Positions 38,201 through 47,749 of a stretch of DNA of 64,000 nt are shown here, one piece after another. The notes beneath the pieces were generated by a model that was not told the DNA's origin, did not search any database, and saw only the letters and a program-made list of their open reading frames with translations. The position numbers and the translations under genes are program-made. The DNA is taken from positions 682,001 through 746,000 of the forward strand of contig NC_015731.1 of assembly GCF_000219585.1 (NCBI RefSeq), written 5' to 3'. The first letter of the stretch is position 1. Each line of letters starts with the position of its first letter. The DNA comes from Nitrosomonas sp. Is79A3 (GTDB lineage: Bacteria; Pseudomonadota; Gammaproteobacteria; Burkholderiales; Nitrosomonadaceae).

Positions 38201-38544
38201 TTCGTAATAACGGCATAGAAGTTTCCATTGATGATTTTGGTACCGGCTTCTCTTCGCTTTCTTATTTAAAGAAGTTTGATATTGATTATCTCAAGATAGA
38301 TCGTTCTTTTATTAATCAGCTGATAGACAATGCGACAGACCGGGCGCTGGTAGAAGCCATTATTGTGATGGCGCATAAACTGGATATCAAAACCATAGCC
38401 GAGGGTGTTGAAACCAAAGAACAGCAGGATTTGCTGATTCATTTTGGCTGCGATTATGTACAGGGTTTTCTGTATTCGATCCCGATTGCGCAGCAAGCGT
38501 TTGAGCTGTTGCTAGTCGAACAGAAGAACCGGATTGAGGCGTAA
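35215..38544 (+). CDS. Multi-PAS GGDEF-EAL cyclic-di-GMP signalling protein
   Basis: The 1109-residue protein has about five PAS/PAC units, each ending in a version of the DIT-x-x-K motif: ITERKAAEAE ~145, DITPQKQ ~285, NITDQKMKE ~420, DITQQKQAH ~545, DITEKNKKDE ~665. A GGDEF domain follows (YDQLTGLPNRNLF ... ARLGGDEFAVI), then an EAL domain (AEALLRWKHP, IDDFGTGFSSLSYLKKFDIDYLKIDRS, IAEGVET). GGDEF is intact; the RxxD inhibitory site is not present (DQSD instead). EAL metal and base residues look complete, so phosphodiesterase activity is likely. There is no membrane segment, so it probably senses a cytoplasmic signal through PAS. Confidence 0.93.
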   Translation: MIRDFIISADSPNREATILVSTILSEGQLSELFDGIKDLIQSIAPDGHFLFVNRAWREALGYSVEEVATLNIFNIIHPDCRAHCQKFMERIMAGEHVGLIEVPFQTKDGQIIVVEGNVSLYREDNKPVAMRGIFRNITERKAAEAEILSLKENLEHTVMQRTAELQASERRFRNLVASIPGAVYEFCVDATGHRTLPFMSEGIVNLVGCSAAECIANVEILFQRIPDHAAPGMEASIRDSMEKLMPWFYEFPIQTSAGEKWIRGHAIPQREGDGNTRWNGVFVDITPQKQLEIALRNNEQLFRSLTEVAPVGIFRTDAAGRCLYVNERWCSMAGMDVVAAAGDGWTHAIHPDDREKVVDEWNAAVKHQQQFRCEYRLQTDEQIITWILGLAQAERNQNGDVLGYVGTITNITDQKMKESELAESRNLLKTIVDTMPARIFWKDKESRYLGCNPVFAKDAGIGSPQEIIGKVDYDLSWTRDQADHYRNDDRNVINSGIPKLYYEEPLNNPAGETIWIETSKVPLLNTNHEIIGVLGIYQDITQQKQAHDSMRLATTIYQSSNEAIMVTDENNRIIQVNPAFTRMTGYEIADVIGKDSTMLRSGWHNEAFYQDMGCKLLNEGCWQGEIWDLRKDGIVHAKWLSIHVIRHPDGRVHCHVAQFSDITEKNKKDEIILSQANYDQLTGLPNRNLFKNRLELEIRKSYCNESMLTLLLLDLDHFKDINDTLGHDKGDDLLREVALRIRLCVDQSDTVARLGGDEFAVIVTNSAENHLQAETLARKIIQELNKPFNFSHSQINHFISTSIGIVSYPQDGADMKSLMKHADQAMYAAKLQGRNRFCYFTASMQQEAHEKMLLIHDLRQAIVKNELHVYYQPILELSSGRIIKAEALLRWKHPLRGMISPATFIPLAEESGLIVEIGEMVFKRSIALIDQWRQEYGYTIQISVNVSPIQFKYMNNGRWFDHLSQMGLPGNCINVEITEGLLLKDSSVVQEYLLEFRNNGIEVSIDDFGTGFSSLSYLKKFDIDYLKIDRSFINQLIDNATDRALVEAIIVMAHKLDIKTIAEGVETKEQQDLLIHFGCDYVQGFLYSIPIAQQAFELLLVEQKNRIEA

Positions 38545-38596
38545 GGACTGCTATTTGTCCTGATCAACCCGATTCCATACTATAAGATCAAGGAAT

Positions 38597-38696
38597 CTCT
38601 GATTAAGTTGATTACATTGATGGTTCGACAAGCTTACTACGAACGTGATCAATATATTACCGTTCGTCCTGAGCCTGTCGAAGGACTTAATCAGAG
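38597..38696. repeat. Dispersed palindromic repeat, full copy
   Basis: An outer perfect 12-bp inverted repeat (CTCTGATTAAGT at 38597-38608; complement at 38685-38696) encloses an inner imperfect palindrome: GGTTCGACAAGC...ACGAACG against CGTTCGTCCTGAGCCTGTCGAAGG. A shorter relative occurs at 59454-59510. The right arm runs through the stop codon of the TPMT-like gene. Repeats with the TTCGACA...ACGAACG core are common in many bacterial genomes, and their mobility mechanism is unclear. Confidence 0.7.
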
Positions 38697-39356
38697 CTTT
38701 CTCAATGTTTTCAGCAAAATTGTATTTTCCTGTAACCGGCTCAAGCCGCGATCTTGAAAGCGCGGATTTTGTTCGAGCACATCTTGTTGTGACAACAACG
38801 TGATTCCGGCGTGCGGCTGATAGAGTAAAGTAACTTCATCCATGGAAACTGCAAACGGCGGGCCGGACATTTCGTACTGAGGGTAGTCGAGTGTGACGAG
38901 CAGGATTTGCGTTGCGGGTGGAAGAATAGACAACAGATGGTGCGTATAGCGTTTATGCATTTCCGGCGGTAATGCGATTAATGCCGCGCGATCGTAGACC
39001 GCAGTAACTTTTGCTATATCATTTTCACGCAAATCAAAAAAATCACCACACAAAATGTGCATGTCATTTGCTTCCAGATGGGTGAATCGATCATGCACGC
39101 TGCACTGAGGTGTCAGGCCATTCTCTGTAAAGAATGCCTGTGCTGCAACGATACTTAATTCGACACCCAGAACCGTATGCCCCTGTTGATGCAGCCAAAG
39201 CATATCGCGGCTTTTGCCGCACAGCGGCACAAGCACCGCACTACCCGGAGCAAGCTGTAAGCTCTGCCAAAATTGACTCAAATACGGATTGATTTCATTC
39301 TGATGAAAACCGGTATCTTTCCGTTCCCAACGATCCAGCCAGTATTCTTTCTGCAT
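38691..39356 (-). CDS. Thiopurine S-methyltransferase-family protein
   Basis: The 221-residue SAM-dependent methyltransferase starts at the ATG at 39356 (MQKEYWLDRWERKDTGFHQ), the family N-terminus. The SAM motif is VLVPLCGKSRDMLWLHQQGHTVLGVE, followed by YDRAALIALPPEMHKRY. Bacterial members methylate thiopurines and have been linked to selenium and tellurite methylation. The ATG shares one base with the TAA of the allophanate hydrolase gene (TAATG), so it is coupled to the guanidine operon as its last gene. Why it belongs there is unknown. A repeat overlaps its 3' end. Confidence 0.88.
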   Translation of the reverse strand: MQKEYWLDRWERKDTGFHQNEINPYLSQFWQSLQLAPGSAVLVPLCGKSRDMLWLHQQGHTVLGVELSIVAAQAFFTENGLTPQCSVHDRFTHLEANDMHILCGDFFDLRENDIAKVTAVYDRAALIALPPEMHKRYTHHLLSILPPATQILLVTLDYPQYEMSGPPFAVSMDEVTLLYQPHAGITLLSQQDVLEQNPRFQDRGLSRLQENTILLKTLRKL

Positions 39357-41173
39357 TATGAGCCAGCCAATTGTCGCAGGTAGTTGCGCCATCCACCCGA
39401 GTAACTGATATCTGCAGCATTTTCGATGGCATAATGTTCGCAGAGGAAACCTGGTAGGGTGTCACCGTTTGCCAAGGTTATCGAGCCGATTCCCAGCGGC
39501 GCTGGAATATTGGCTACAAAACTCCCCAATTCGCGGGCTGGTAGCTCCCAAACCTCCACTTCAATCGGGACACCCTGCGCATTTTTGTTTACGCGAATTA
39601 ACCCAGGGCGTAGTGGCGGGTTGCCTGGTAATGCGTAGAGTCTATAGTCTGATGAAGTGGTGGTCGTTGCGATTAATCGACCCCGGTGGCTAGTCAACTG
39701 CTCATTTAATGGCAAACCGGATAAATGCGCACCACAGACAACAATACGAACCTGACTCGATAGAGAAACACCAGGAAAGTGGACACTGGAGGGAAACGTA
39801 ATGCCAGTTGCACCCAGCGGGAATGAATAAGCTTGCTGCAAACGGTGAGCAAGTTGTAGCAAGGGTTCATCCTGATGGGGCGGTGCTGCCAGCGTTATGC
39901 CAAAAGGCAGTCCGTCTCTCTGAAAACCAGCAGGGACGGCAACTGCAGCATAGTCGAGCAAATTCATGAAGTTCGTGTAGTAGCTCAGATTAGTATTCAA
40001 ACGAATAGGATCTTGCTGCATGGCTTGAATGGAATAGATCGTACCGGCCGTTGGAGTCATTAAACAATCAACCTTTGCCCAAATCTGATCTGCTTCCTGT
40101 TTAATCCGGCGCAATTGATAGAATCCATTGAATGCATCTGCAGCCGAGCGTTGTTTCGCGGTTGCGATGATTTCACGGACTGGCGCAATGATCTGCTCGT
40201 CATGCAACTCATAGAATGATTGAATTGCCGCATAACGTTCGGCTATCCAAGGGCCTTCGTAAAGAAGGCGAGCGGCTTCGAGGAATGGCTCAAAATCTAT
40301 TTCAATGGCCTCTCCACCCAGTTTTTGCACCTGGACTACCGCTTCGTTAAACAATCGATCGCTGTCGCGATTACCGAAAAACTGTAGCTGCTGCTTGCTC
40401 GGAATAGCAAAGCGGAAATGGGCTGCCGTGCCAAAGTTGAAGCCGTGTCCTTCTCTTTTCCTGGAATAGATATCGGCTGCGTCGTAACCGGCAGAGATTG
40501 TCAGGATGCGAGCCGCATCTGCAGCAGTCAAGGTGAAGAGGGATACCGTATCCAGGGAACGGCAGGCCGGGACCATGCCATGCGCCGAGAGCCAGCCTAT
40601 GGTAGGTTTATATCCGATCAGGTTGTTAAATGCAGCGGGAACCCTGCCTGAACCGGCGGTATCGGTGCCGAGGCTGAAACATACCTGTCCCTTGGCTACA
40701 GCGACAGCCGAACCTGAACTGGAGCCGCCGGAAATATAAGTGGGATTGAATGCGTTCCGGCAAGCGCCATACGGCGATCGTGTACCATTTAATCCGGTGG
40801 CGAATTGATCGAGGTTGGTTTTGCCAATCGGGATGGCACCTGCATTGATCAATCTTTGCACGACAGTTGCATTGCCAGAGGGTGTGTAGGCAAACGCTGG
40901 ACAAGCTGCCGTTGTGGGTAACTCTGCCAGATCAATATTATCTTTGATAGCGAAGGGTACGCCATACAGCGGGAGAGACGTCATACCTTCAGCTTCCACT
41001 TTGCGGGCATAATCGCGCAATGATTCCAGCGGGAGCGTAGAAATCCAGACATGATCGGGATCATTCTGAATCTCGGCATGAATTGTTTCAACCAACTGAG
41101 TCGGTGAGTGTTCATTGCGCGCATAGCTTTCCAGCAAAGTTGCAATGTCACCAAGCGGTAAAAGCTTTCCCAT
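39356..41173 (-). CDS. atzF: Allophanate hydrolase
   Basis: The 605-residue amidase-signature enzyme splits allophanate to two CO2 and two ammonia. The Ser-cisSer-Lys triad is visible: Lys in PFAIKDNIDL (~79), and the Ser residues in YISGGSSSGSA and GTDTAGSGRVP. The C-terminal ~150 residues are the allophanate-hydrolase-specific domain (FVANIPAPLGIGSITLANGDTLPGF). It lies 2 bp after the carboxylase gene and overlaps the methyltransferase start by one base. The operon context makes it the last degradative step of guanidine or urea use. Confidence 0.95.
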   Translation of the reverse strand: MGKLLPLGDIATLLESYARNEHSPTQLVETIHAEIQNDPDHVWISTLPLESLRDYARKVEAEGMTSLPLYGVPFAIKDNIDLAELPTTAACPAFAYTPSGNATVVQRLINAGAIPIGKTNLDQFATGLNGTRSPYGACRNAFNPTYISGGSSSGSAVAVAKGQVCFSLGTDTAGSGRVPAAFNNLIGYKPTIGWLSAHGMVPACRSLDTVSLFTLTAADAARILTISAGYDAADIYSRKREGHGFNFGTAAHFRFAIPSKQQLQFFGNRDSDRLFNEAVVQVQKLGGEAIEIDFEPFLEAARLLYEGPWIAERYAAIQSFYELHDEQIIAPVREIIATAKQRSAADAFNGFYQLRRIKQEADQIWAKVDCLMTPTAGTIYSIQAMQQDPIRLNTNLSYYTNFMNLLDYAAVAVPAGFQRDGLPFGITLAAPPHQDEPLLQLAHRLQQAYSFPLGATGITFPSSVHFPGVSLSSQVRIVVCGAHLSGLPLNEQLTSHRGRLIATTTTSSDYRLYALPGNPPLRPGLIRVNKNAQGVPIEVEVWELPARELGSFVANIPAPLGIGSITLANGDTLPGFLCEHYAIENAADISYSGGWRNYLRQLAGS

Positions 41174-41175
41174 GA

Positions 41176-44100
41176 TTAATTTTCTTCCTGAATGACGAAC
41201 AATATCTGTCCGGCAGAGACATATCCGCCTTGTTTGCAGAATATCTGCCGCACGGTGCCAGTGAGCGGCGCGTCTACCGGGAATTCCATTTTCATCGATT
41301 CGATCATAATAACCGGATTGCCTGCATCCACATGGTCACCTTCTTTGACCAGCAGCTTCCAAACTGTACCCGTTACTTGCGAACTGACAGCTTGTGCGCC
41401 CGGTGGCAGATCCAGTTCGCTTTGGGTATCCGCTTCGTCGAGCATATCTTCACTGACATACTGTGATTGACCATTGGCTTCCCAGCGCTGCCGTTCGGCT
41501 TCAAACGCTGTTTGTTGCGTGGCCTTGAATGCGCTAATGCTGGCAGCATGCTGTTGCAAGAAAGCGTTGTATTGTTTCAGGCTCAGAACCGTTTCTTCGG
41601 TACGCAGTTTGAAGCGCCCGCTAATGAAATCCTTGCGCAGCTTGAGCAGTTCGCTTTCACTGACCGGATAAAAGCGGATTTGATCAAAGAAGCGCAATAA
41701 CCAGGGTTTGCCTTCCTTAAAGTCAGCCGTTTGACGGTAGCGGTTCCACATGGGTATTGTACGTCCGACAAATTGATAGCCGCCCGGGCCTTCCATTCCG
41801 TACACGCATAAATAGGCGCCACCAATGCCGACGGCATTCTCGGGTGTCCAAGTACGTGCCGGATTGTATTTGGTGGTGACAAGACGGTGACGCGGATCCA
41901 GTGGTGTGGCTACGGGCGCGCCCAGATAGACATCACCCAGCCCCATAACCAAATAACTGGCTGCAAATACAATATGTTGAACATCCTCGATTTGCTCCAA
42001 TCCATTAATGCGGCGGATAAATTCAATATTGCTGGGGCACCAGGGGGCGTCGCTGCGTACCGATTGCATGTATTTTTCAATGGCCAATCGTGTGGCGGCG
42101 TCATCCCAGGATAGAGGCAGGTGGATGATGCGAGACGGCACTTCCATGTCATCGATAGCGGGCAGCTTGCTTTCCCCTGCAATCAGAAGATCCAATAAAG
42201 TATCGCGAGCCAGCCGGTTGGAATCAAAATGAATCTGTAGCGATCGAATACCAGGCGTCAGATCCAGAATCCCGGCCAGCTCCCCGGCTTCGATGCGCTG
42301 CTGTAGCCAGGTCATCAAAGCATGCGCGCGAAAGCGCAAATTCAGATCGAGCACGGGCGGCCCATATTCAATCAACAGATATTTATCGCCGGATTGCCGG
42401 TAAGTGACTTGAACTTGCCCTGTGTGCCCGGGAATGCGATGCAGAACTGGGCAGCCTGGATTTCCGGAGTGAGCGCTGGTAATAGGAATTTGATCAACAT
42501 GAAGCTGCTGAATAAGCAGATTCTGCTGTTTTTCCAGTGCAAGTGCATGCGCCAGCGCGATGGGCAGAAAACGAACACTGTCACCCGGCTTGAGTTGTCC
42601 GGTTTTCCATAATTCCGCATGGGCGATGGTGACCGGACAGACGAAACCACCCAGGCTAGGACCATCAGGACCCAGGATAATCGGCATATCGCCGGTAAAA
42701 TCGACGGCGCCAATCGCATACGCGTTATCGTGAATATTCGATGGATGCAGTCCGGCCTCTCCGCCATCGGTTCGCGCCCATTGCGGTTTAGGACCAATCA
42801 GACGGACACCCGTCCGGCTGGAATTATGATGTACCTTCCATTCAGCGGCAAAAAAATGCTCGATATCCGCTTCCGTAAAGAAATCAGGTGCACCATGCGG
42901 TCCAACCAACACGGCGATTTCCCAATGATCCGTATAATGAGGAATCAATTCCTGCGGCAAATGCTGTGAAGGCAAAATCTCGGAAGGTTGTGCCGGTTGA
43001 ATATGCAAAACATCGCCAACGCGCAGCACACGCCCGCCATGCCCGCCGAATTGACCGAGCGTAAAAGTGGATTTACTGCCCAGATAATCAGGCACCTGAA
43101 ACCCCCCTTGCACGGCCAAGTAAACCCGGCTGCCTGATTGTTTCACTTTGCCAAATTGCAATAGCGCACCGGCTTTGACGAAGTGAGATTGCCATTGGGC
43201 CAATGGTTCACTGTCCAGTAACCCATCAATGGGCGCGCCGCAGATTGCGATGATGCTGTCGCAATTAAAACGCAGTGTTGGGCCTGCCAGGGTAATTTCC
43301 AGTCCGGCGCTATCTTCAGGATTATTGACCAGTCGGTTGGCAAGACGAAAAGCCAGGCTATCCATCGGTCCGGAAGGTGGAACACCGACGTTCCAGTAAC
43401 CGATCCGTCCCGGATAATCTTGTATCGAGGTTTGTACGCCCGCATTCAGCACATCGATACTATGCGGCTGATAATGGAAGCCATTGAGGAATTGCGTATA
43501 CGGTTGTCCGCTGCGAAACACGGCGCTGTACAGAATTTGTTTGAGATACGCCAGATTGGTTTCGATGCCCTGCAACGATGTGTCATCCAGTACGCCCAGC
43601 AGCTTGGCGATCGCTGTGTCACGATCAGATCCATGCACAATAATTTTTGCCAGCATCGGATCATAAAATGCGGATACCTCAATGCCGCGCTCGACCCAGG
43701 TTTCCACACGTGCTGCAGTAGAAAATTCCGCTGCAGTCAGTATGCCGCTGGAAGGCTGGAAATCTTTGGCAGGATTTTCAGCATAAACCCGTACCTGAAT
43801 GGACGCGCCATTGGGTTTGATGGTGAAAGAATCGAGCGAAGGAAGTTCGCCCGCAGCTTGCCGTACCATCCATTCCACCAGATCGATACCGGTGACTTCC
43901 TCAGTCACGCCATGTTCAACCTGCAGGCGCGTGTTGACTTCGAGAAAATAAAATTGACCGCTGGCGGCATCGAAAATGTATTCAACGGTGCCAGCGGATT
44001 GATAATGAATGGCTTTGCCAAGGCGTACCGCAGTGTCCAGCAATGCCTGGCGCAGATGCGGCGGGAGGTTGGGGGCGGGTGTTTCCTCAATCACTTTCTG

Positions 44101-44802
44101 GTTGCGCCGTTGCATGGAACAATCTCGTTCGCCCAGTGCAACGACTTGGCCTTTGCCGTCACCAAAAATCTGTACTTCAATATGGCGTGCCCGGTCGACA
44201 AATTTTTCCAGGAAAAGACCGGCATCCTTGAAATTGTTTTGTGCCAGATTCTTGACCGATTCGTAAGCACCGATCAGCTCATCCTGATTCCAGCACAGGC
44301 GCATGCCGATGCCGCCACCGCCAGCAGTGCTTTTCAGCATGACCGGATAACTGATATGCTTAGCCTGATGACAAGCCGCTTCAAGGTTTTCCAGCAGATC
44401 GGTTCCTGGCAGGAGTGGCACCTGATTTTCCAATGCCAACGCGCGTGCGGTATGTTTTAAACCAAAGGCGCGCATTTGTTGCGGAGTAGGGCCGATAAAA
44501 CAAATGCCATGCGCAATACATTGTTCAGCAAAGTCGGCTTTCTCACTGAGGAAGCCGTAGCCAGGGTGAATGGCTTGCGCGCCCGCTTGCTGTGCGATTT
44601 CCAATATTTTATCGGCGCGCAGATAACTCTCAGCCGCAATACCGCTGCCAATACAGTAAGTTTCATCCGCTTCGGTCACATGGCGCGATAAGGCATCGGC
44701 TTCGGTATAAACCGCCACACTTTTTACATTCATGCGGCGCAGCGTGCGGATAATACGGCAAGCAATGGCGCCACGATTGGCAATCAAGACTTTTTCGAAC
44801 AT
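41176..44802 (-). CDS. Biotin-dependent urea/guanidine carboxylase
   Basis: The 1208-residue enzyme has an N-terminal biotin carboxylase (~1-450; [17 protein letters not shown], the ATP-grasp [29 protein letters not shown]). The KipI/KipA-like carboxyltransferase follows (~460-1090; [45 protein letters not shown]). The C-terminal biotinyl domain has ESMKMEFP with biotinyl-Lys ~1171. The family is annotated as urea carboxylase. Members sitting with UAAP genes under guanidine-I riboswitches have been shown to prefer guanidine. The riboswitch upstream here favours guanidine carboxylase, yielding carboxyguanidine. Confidence 0.93.
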   Translation of the reverse strand: MFEKVLIANRGAIACRIIRTLRRMNVKSVAVYTEADALSRHVTEADETYCIGSGIAAESYLRADKILEIAQQAGAQAIHPGYGFLSEKADFAEQCIAHGICFIGPTPQQMRAFGLKHTARALALENQVPLLPGTDLLENLEAACHQAKHISYPVMLKSTAGGGGIGMRLCWNQDELIGAYESVKNLAQNNFKDAGLFLEKFVDRARHIEVQIFGDGKGQVVALGERDCSMQRRNQKVIEETPAPNLPPHLRQALLDTAVRLGKAIHYQSAGTVEYIFDAASGQFYFLEVNTRLQVEHGVTEEVTGIDLVEWMVRQAAGELPSLDSFTIKPNGASIQVRVYAENPAKDFQPSSGILTAAEFSTAARVETWVERGIEVSAFYDPMLAKIIVHGSDRDTAIAKLLGVLDDTSLQGIETNLAYLKQILYSAVFRSGQPYTQFLNGFHYQPHSIDVLNAGVQTSIQDYPGRIGYWNVGVPPSGPMDSLAFRLANRLVNNPEDSAGLEITLAGPTLRFNCDSIIAICGAPIDGLLDSEPLAQWQSHFVKAGALLQFGKVKQSGSRVYLAVQGGFQVPDYLGSKSTFTLGQFGGHGGRVLRVGDVLHIQPAQPSEILPSQHLPQELIPHYTDHWEIAVLVGPHGAPDFFTEADIEHFFAAEWKVHHNSSRTGVRLIGPKPQWARTDGGEAGLHPSNIHDNAYAIGAVDFTGDMPIILGPDGPSLGGFVCPVTIAHAELWKTGQLKPGDSVRFLPIALAHALALEKQQNLLIQQLHVDQIPITSAHSGNPGCPVLHRIPGHTGQVQVTYRQSGDKYLLIEYGPPVLDLNLRFRAHALMTWLQQRIEAGELAGILDLTPGIRSLQIHFDSNRLARDTLLDLLIAGESKLPAIDDMEVPSRIIHLPLSWDDAATRLAIEKYMQSVRSDAPWCPSNIEFIRRINGLEQIEDVQHIVFAASYLVMGLGDVYLGAPVATPLDPRHRLVTTKYNPARTWTPENAVGIGGAYLCVYGMEGPGGYQFVGRTIPMWNRYRQTADFKEGKPWLLRFFDQIRFYPVSESELLKLRKDFISGRFKLRTEETVLSLKQYNAFLQQHAASISAFKATQQTAFEAERQRWEANGQSQYVSEDMLDEADTQSELDLPPGAQAVSSQVTGTVWKLLVKEGDHVDAGNPVIMIESMKMEFPVDAPLTGTVRQIFCKQGGYVSAGQILFVIQEEN

Positions 44803-44865
44803 AGCGTTATCCTTTTTCTTGATGATTCATCAGCTGAACTCAGTTAATCCAATCCGATTGATCCC

Positions 44866-45531
44866 TTATTGAGAATCCCAGACCAGTAAACGAATCGGCG
44901 TCGGGTTATAAGCATTGCATGGATTGTTCAGTTGCGGGCAATTCGAAATCAATACCAAGACATCCATTTCAGCCTGCATTTCTACGTACATGCCGGAGGC
45001 GGAAATGCCATCGACAAATTCCAATCCGCCTGCTTCAGTCACAGGCACGTTCATGAAAAAATTGATGTTGCTCGGCAAATCGCGCTTATTCATCCCAAGC
45101 TGCTGGCAAAGCGGATCATGCGCCAGTGCATGTAAAAAGCTATCACGGCAGCTGTGCATCGGAAACTTCTCCAGCGCATAGCGCACCGTATTGCTTTCTG
45201 CCGCACAGGCACCGCCCAGTGTGTCGTGGCGCCCGCAGGTATCGGCCACGATTGTGAGCATGACATTGCCCAGGTTGGAGTAGAGCTTGCTGCCAGTGGT
45301 TAAATACAGTTTATTCTGGGCGCGTATCGTATCCGTTGCGCTGTAGCGTTCCACAGCATGATTTGCGTTAAAAAACAACGTATCAACGGCTTGATTGCCT
45401 TCCAAATCGACAATGCGGAAAATTTGCCCTTGCTTCACGAGTTTGACCCAAGGTTCCCCAGCCGCACAGATTTCATCGATGACGGCGTGATTGGGATCAA
45501 ACTGACTTGTAATGGGATAAGACGTATTCAT
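44866..45531 (-). CDS. Urea-amidolyase-associated protein 2 (DUF1989; likely carboxyguanidine deiminase subunit)
   Basis: The 221-residue protein starts at the ATG at 45531, which has a GGAG site and overlaps the preceding gene's stop as ATGA. DUF1989 hallmarks are [52 protein letters not shown] and [14 protein letters not shown]. The Cys, His and Asp positions suggest a metal or catalytic site. In characterised guanidine operons the two paralogues form the carboxyguanidine deiminase (CgdAB). Which subunit is which I cannot assign. The shared operon and riboswitch support this role. Confidence 0.88.
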   Translation of the reverse strand: MNTSYPITSQFDPNHAVIDEICAAGEPWVKLVKQGQIFRIVDLEGNQAVDTLFFNANHAVERYSATDTIRAQNKLYLTTGSKLYSNLGNVMLTIVADTCGRHDTLGGACAAESNTVRYALEKFPMHSCRDSFLHALAHDPLCQQLGMNKRDLPSNINFFMNVPVTEAGGLEFVDGISASGMYVEMQAEMDVLVLISNCPQLNNPCNAYNPTPIRLLVWDSQ

Positions 45532-46253
45532 TTTTCGTCTCCACAATAAAAATGTTGTGTATTCTTTAATGCGCGGGTATTTTCTGCGCTACACAGGCAT
45601 TCTGTAACTGCTTCCACAGGTGTGTTAAATACCGCCAGATTGACTGCGCCAGGTTGATAAGATGCCTTGGGATCCAGAGGATGCGGTGCGGCCGATAACA
45701 CCACCAAGGTATTCATCACGAAGCTCAAATCAACATAATCACCCGCCTTGCTGTTCCCTGGTTGAAATGCCAGTTCACCGAGGGCATCCGGGGTGACTTT
45801 GCTGAAAAAATTGATATTGGAAACAATGTCACGCATCCCTAGTCCCCACTTACCCAATTCGATCAGCATGCCATCCAGACCACTGCGAGCCATTTCATTG
45901 CGATGCTCCTGATAGCGCGCAACCCCGTATTTGTGCTGAATTAAATTGCTATCACTCAAGCCGCATACCGTGTCGTTCCAACCGGCGGTGTCGGCTGTGA
46001 TGCAACAAAAAATCCGCCCCATATCGGAATGGCAAGCATGCCCTTTAGTCAGGCGGAAGGTGTGCTGCGATTTCAAGGTATCGGCCATATTGTAGCGTTC
46101 GAGTTTTTCTTCCTGATTAAAGAACAAAACAGCCGCATTCGCACCGCCCTGTACATCGGTCAGACGTAACGTTGTGCCACGACGCAGAATGCCTGACCAG
46201 TGGCATCCGCCTGGGATGGATTGTTCCCAGATCAATGTGTTGGGTTGACTCAT
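45528..46253 (-). CDS. Urea-amidolyase-associated protein 1 (DUF1989; likely carboxyguanidine deiminase subunit)
   Basis: The 241-residue paralogue of the next gene shows [58 protein letters not shown] and [14 protein letters not shown]. The second protein has the corresponding RYSATDT and SNINFF motifs. The partner enzyme is expected to hydrolyse carboxyguanidine to allophanate and ammonia, linking the carboxylase to AtzF. It begins 25 bp after the transporter gene, and its stop overlaps the start of the second paralogue by four bases, indicating coupled synthesis of two subunits. Confidence 0.88.
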   Translation of the reverse strand: MSQPNTLIWEQSIPGGCHWSGILRRGTTLRLTDVQGGANAAVLFFNQEEKLERYNMADTLKSQHTFRLTKGHACHSDMGRIFCCITADTAGWNDTVCGLSDSNLIQHKYGVARYQEHRNEMARSGLDGMLIELGKWGLGMRDIVSNINFFSKVTPDALGELAFQPGNSKAGDYVDLSFVMNTLVVLSAAPHPLDPKASYQPGAVNLAVFNTPVEAVTECLCSAENTRALKNTQHFYCGDEK

Positions 46254-46278
46254 GATGAACTCCTTGTTGAAAATGATT

Positions 46279-47715
46279 TCACTTAATAGTTATCCATTTT
46301 TTGCAAAGGATATACAGCGTAGTGATCGTTAAAATGCTTCCTAATACCAGCGGAGTGGCCCACAATTGCCACCAGGGCGCATCCGCTGAAATCGCGTAGG
46401 GACGCGGCCAGGCGATATTGATGAGTTCAAATAATGACCAGATAAATGCCAGGCTGTTGATGACCAATCCCCATGCGCCCAGTTTTAATTCGCCCAGCGC
46501 GGGATTCCACCGGCCTGTGAGCCGGGCAAACAAAGCAAAGCCCGTGGTGAACGCGAACATGGCATATAAACCGCCAGTACCGAAAGCGATGATGGTCGCC
46601 ACAGCGTCGTCATTGAGCCCAAATACCAATCCGCAACCTGCCAGCAGAACGGTGAAGAGAACCGCATTGCGCGGTGTTTTGCTCGCCGTCACCTGACTCA
46701 ACAGTGCTGGCATATTGCCTTCGCGCGCCATGGAAAAAACAATGCGTGAAGAGTATTTGACCATGGATGCGCCGCAGGCCAGGAAAGCAGTCATCACAAT
46801 GGCCAAAAAGGGTTTCTCAAACCAATCGCCAATGCTGCTGGCGATCAAGGGGGTAACGGGATCGGCCGTATGGCTGGAATTTCTCAATGTATCATGCTCA
46901 AAGGCCAAAATCAGCGCGGCTGAGTTAAATAAAACGACTGTGCCGACAACGAGCAGCGACATGAAAATTGCACGGGGTACCATGCGTTTCGGTTGATGGG
47001 TTTCTTCCGCGGTGGTCGAGCACGCATCAAAACCGATAAATGCCCAGCCGGCAATGGCCAGTGCCGCCAGGAAAGCAGCCATTTCACTGGGCGCTGTTCC
47101 GGTACCCATGTGCTGGAACAATTCCATGACAGGATGCTGACGGAAGAAAAAAAATAATAACAACGCCACGCCGAATGACCCGACGACTTCCGCGTAAACA
47201 CCCAGTTTGATCACCAGATTGAAAATACTGACAGGGGCCAGATTGAGTAATGTGCAGATAAGCAGAAATATCGCACCCCAGAGCACCATCATGCCGCCGC
47301 CGTCACCCGGCGATCCGCAAAAGGTGGCGAGCCAGAAGCCGCCGGTATAAGCGGTCGTGGTGACCATGGCGATGGTGGAGCAAATATAAATCACGCCGGC
47401 ATATTGCCCGGCGATCGCGCCGCCGAGTTGCCGCGCCCATTTATAGGCCCCGCCAGCAATCGGAAACTGTGAAGACAATTCGGCGTAAACAGTCGCCACC
47501 AATAACTGCATGAGCAAGCAAACTGCCAATGCAGCAAACCAGCCGCCACCGGCGACTACAGTTTGCACACCGATGATGGCATACAGTCCGGCGACCGGCG
47601 AGACAACCGCAAAACCGAGCGTGAAACTGTGCCATACACTCATGCTGCGATTGAGGGTGTCACCTGTTACATGGGTATCTTGCGAAGCAGCGATTTGTTT
47701 TGTTGAACCTGACAT
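46279..47715 (-). CDS. APC-superfamily permease, candidate guanidine importer
   Basis: The protein has ~478 residues and about twelve membrane segments. The APC signature region near the N-terminus reads GFAVVSPVAGLYAIIG, with SQFPIAGGAYKWARQLGG and the ETHQPKRMVPRAI loop of amino-acid/choline-type permeases. I start at the ATG at 47715 (GGAG site); upstream sequence is riboswitch leader. It is the first gene under the guanidine-I riboswitch and precedes the guanidine/urea degradation enzymes, so guanidine, or a guanidine- or urea-like compound, is the expected substrate. That is inferred from context only. Confidence 0.85.
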   Translation of the reverse strand: MSGSTKQIAASQDTHVTGDTLNRSMSVWHSFTLGFAVVSPVAGLYAIIGVQTVVAGGGWFAALAVCLLMQLLVATVYAELSSQFPIAGGAYKWARQLGGAIAGQYAGVIYICSTIAMVTTTAYTGGFWLATFCGSPGDGGGMMVLWGAIFLLICTLLNLAPVSIFNLVIKLGVYAEVVGSFGVALLLFFFFRQHPVMELFQHMGTGTAPSEMAAFLAALAIAGWAFIGFDACSTTAEETHQPKRMVPRAIFMSLLVVGTVVLFNSAALILAFEHDTLRNSSHTADPVTPLIASSIGDWFEKPFLAIVMTAFLACGASMVKYSSRIVFSMAREGNMPALLSQVTASKTPRNAVLFTVLLAGCGLVFGLNDDAVATIIAFGTGGLYAMFAFTTGFALFARLTGRWNPALGELKLGAWGLVINSLAFIWSLFELINIAWPRPYAISADAPWWQLWATPLVLGSILTITTLYILCKKWITIK

Positions 47716-47749
47716 AACCAGTCTCCATACAAAAGGGTTTACCGAGATT

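Noticed and set aside
43420..44460. 346-codon open frame on the plus strand, antisense to the carboxylase gene
   Set aside because: It lies wholly inside the biotin-carboxylase coding region, has no recognisable domain, and its length is explained by codon bias of the real gene.
39356..44802. Plain urea degradation by urease or a urea-specific regulon
   Set aside because: No urease genes are present, and the guanidine-I aptamer points to guanidine as inducer; urea as a substrate is still possible.
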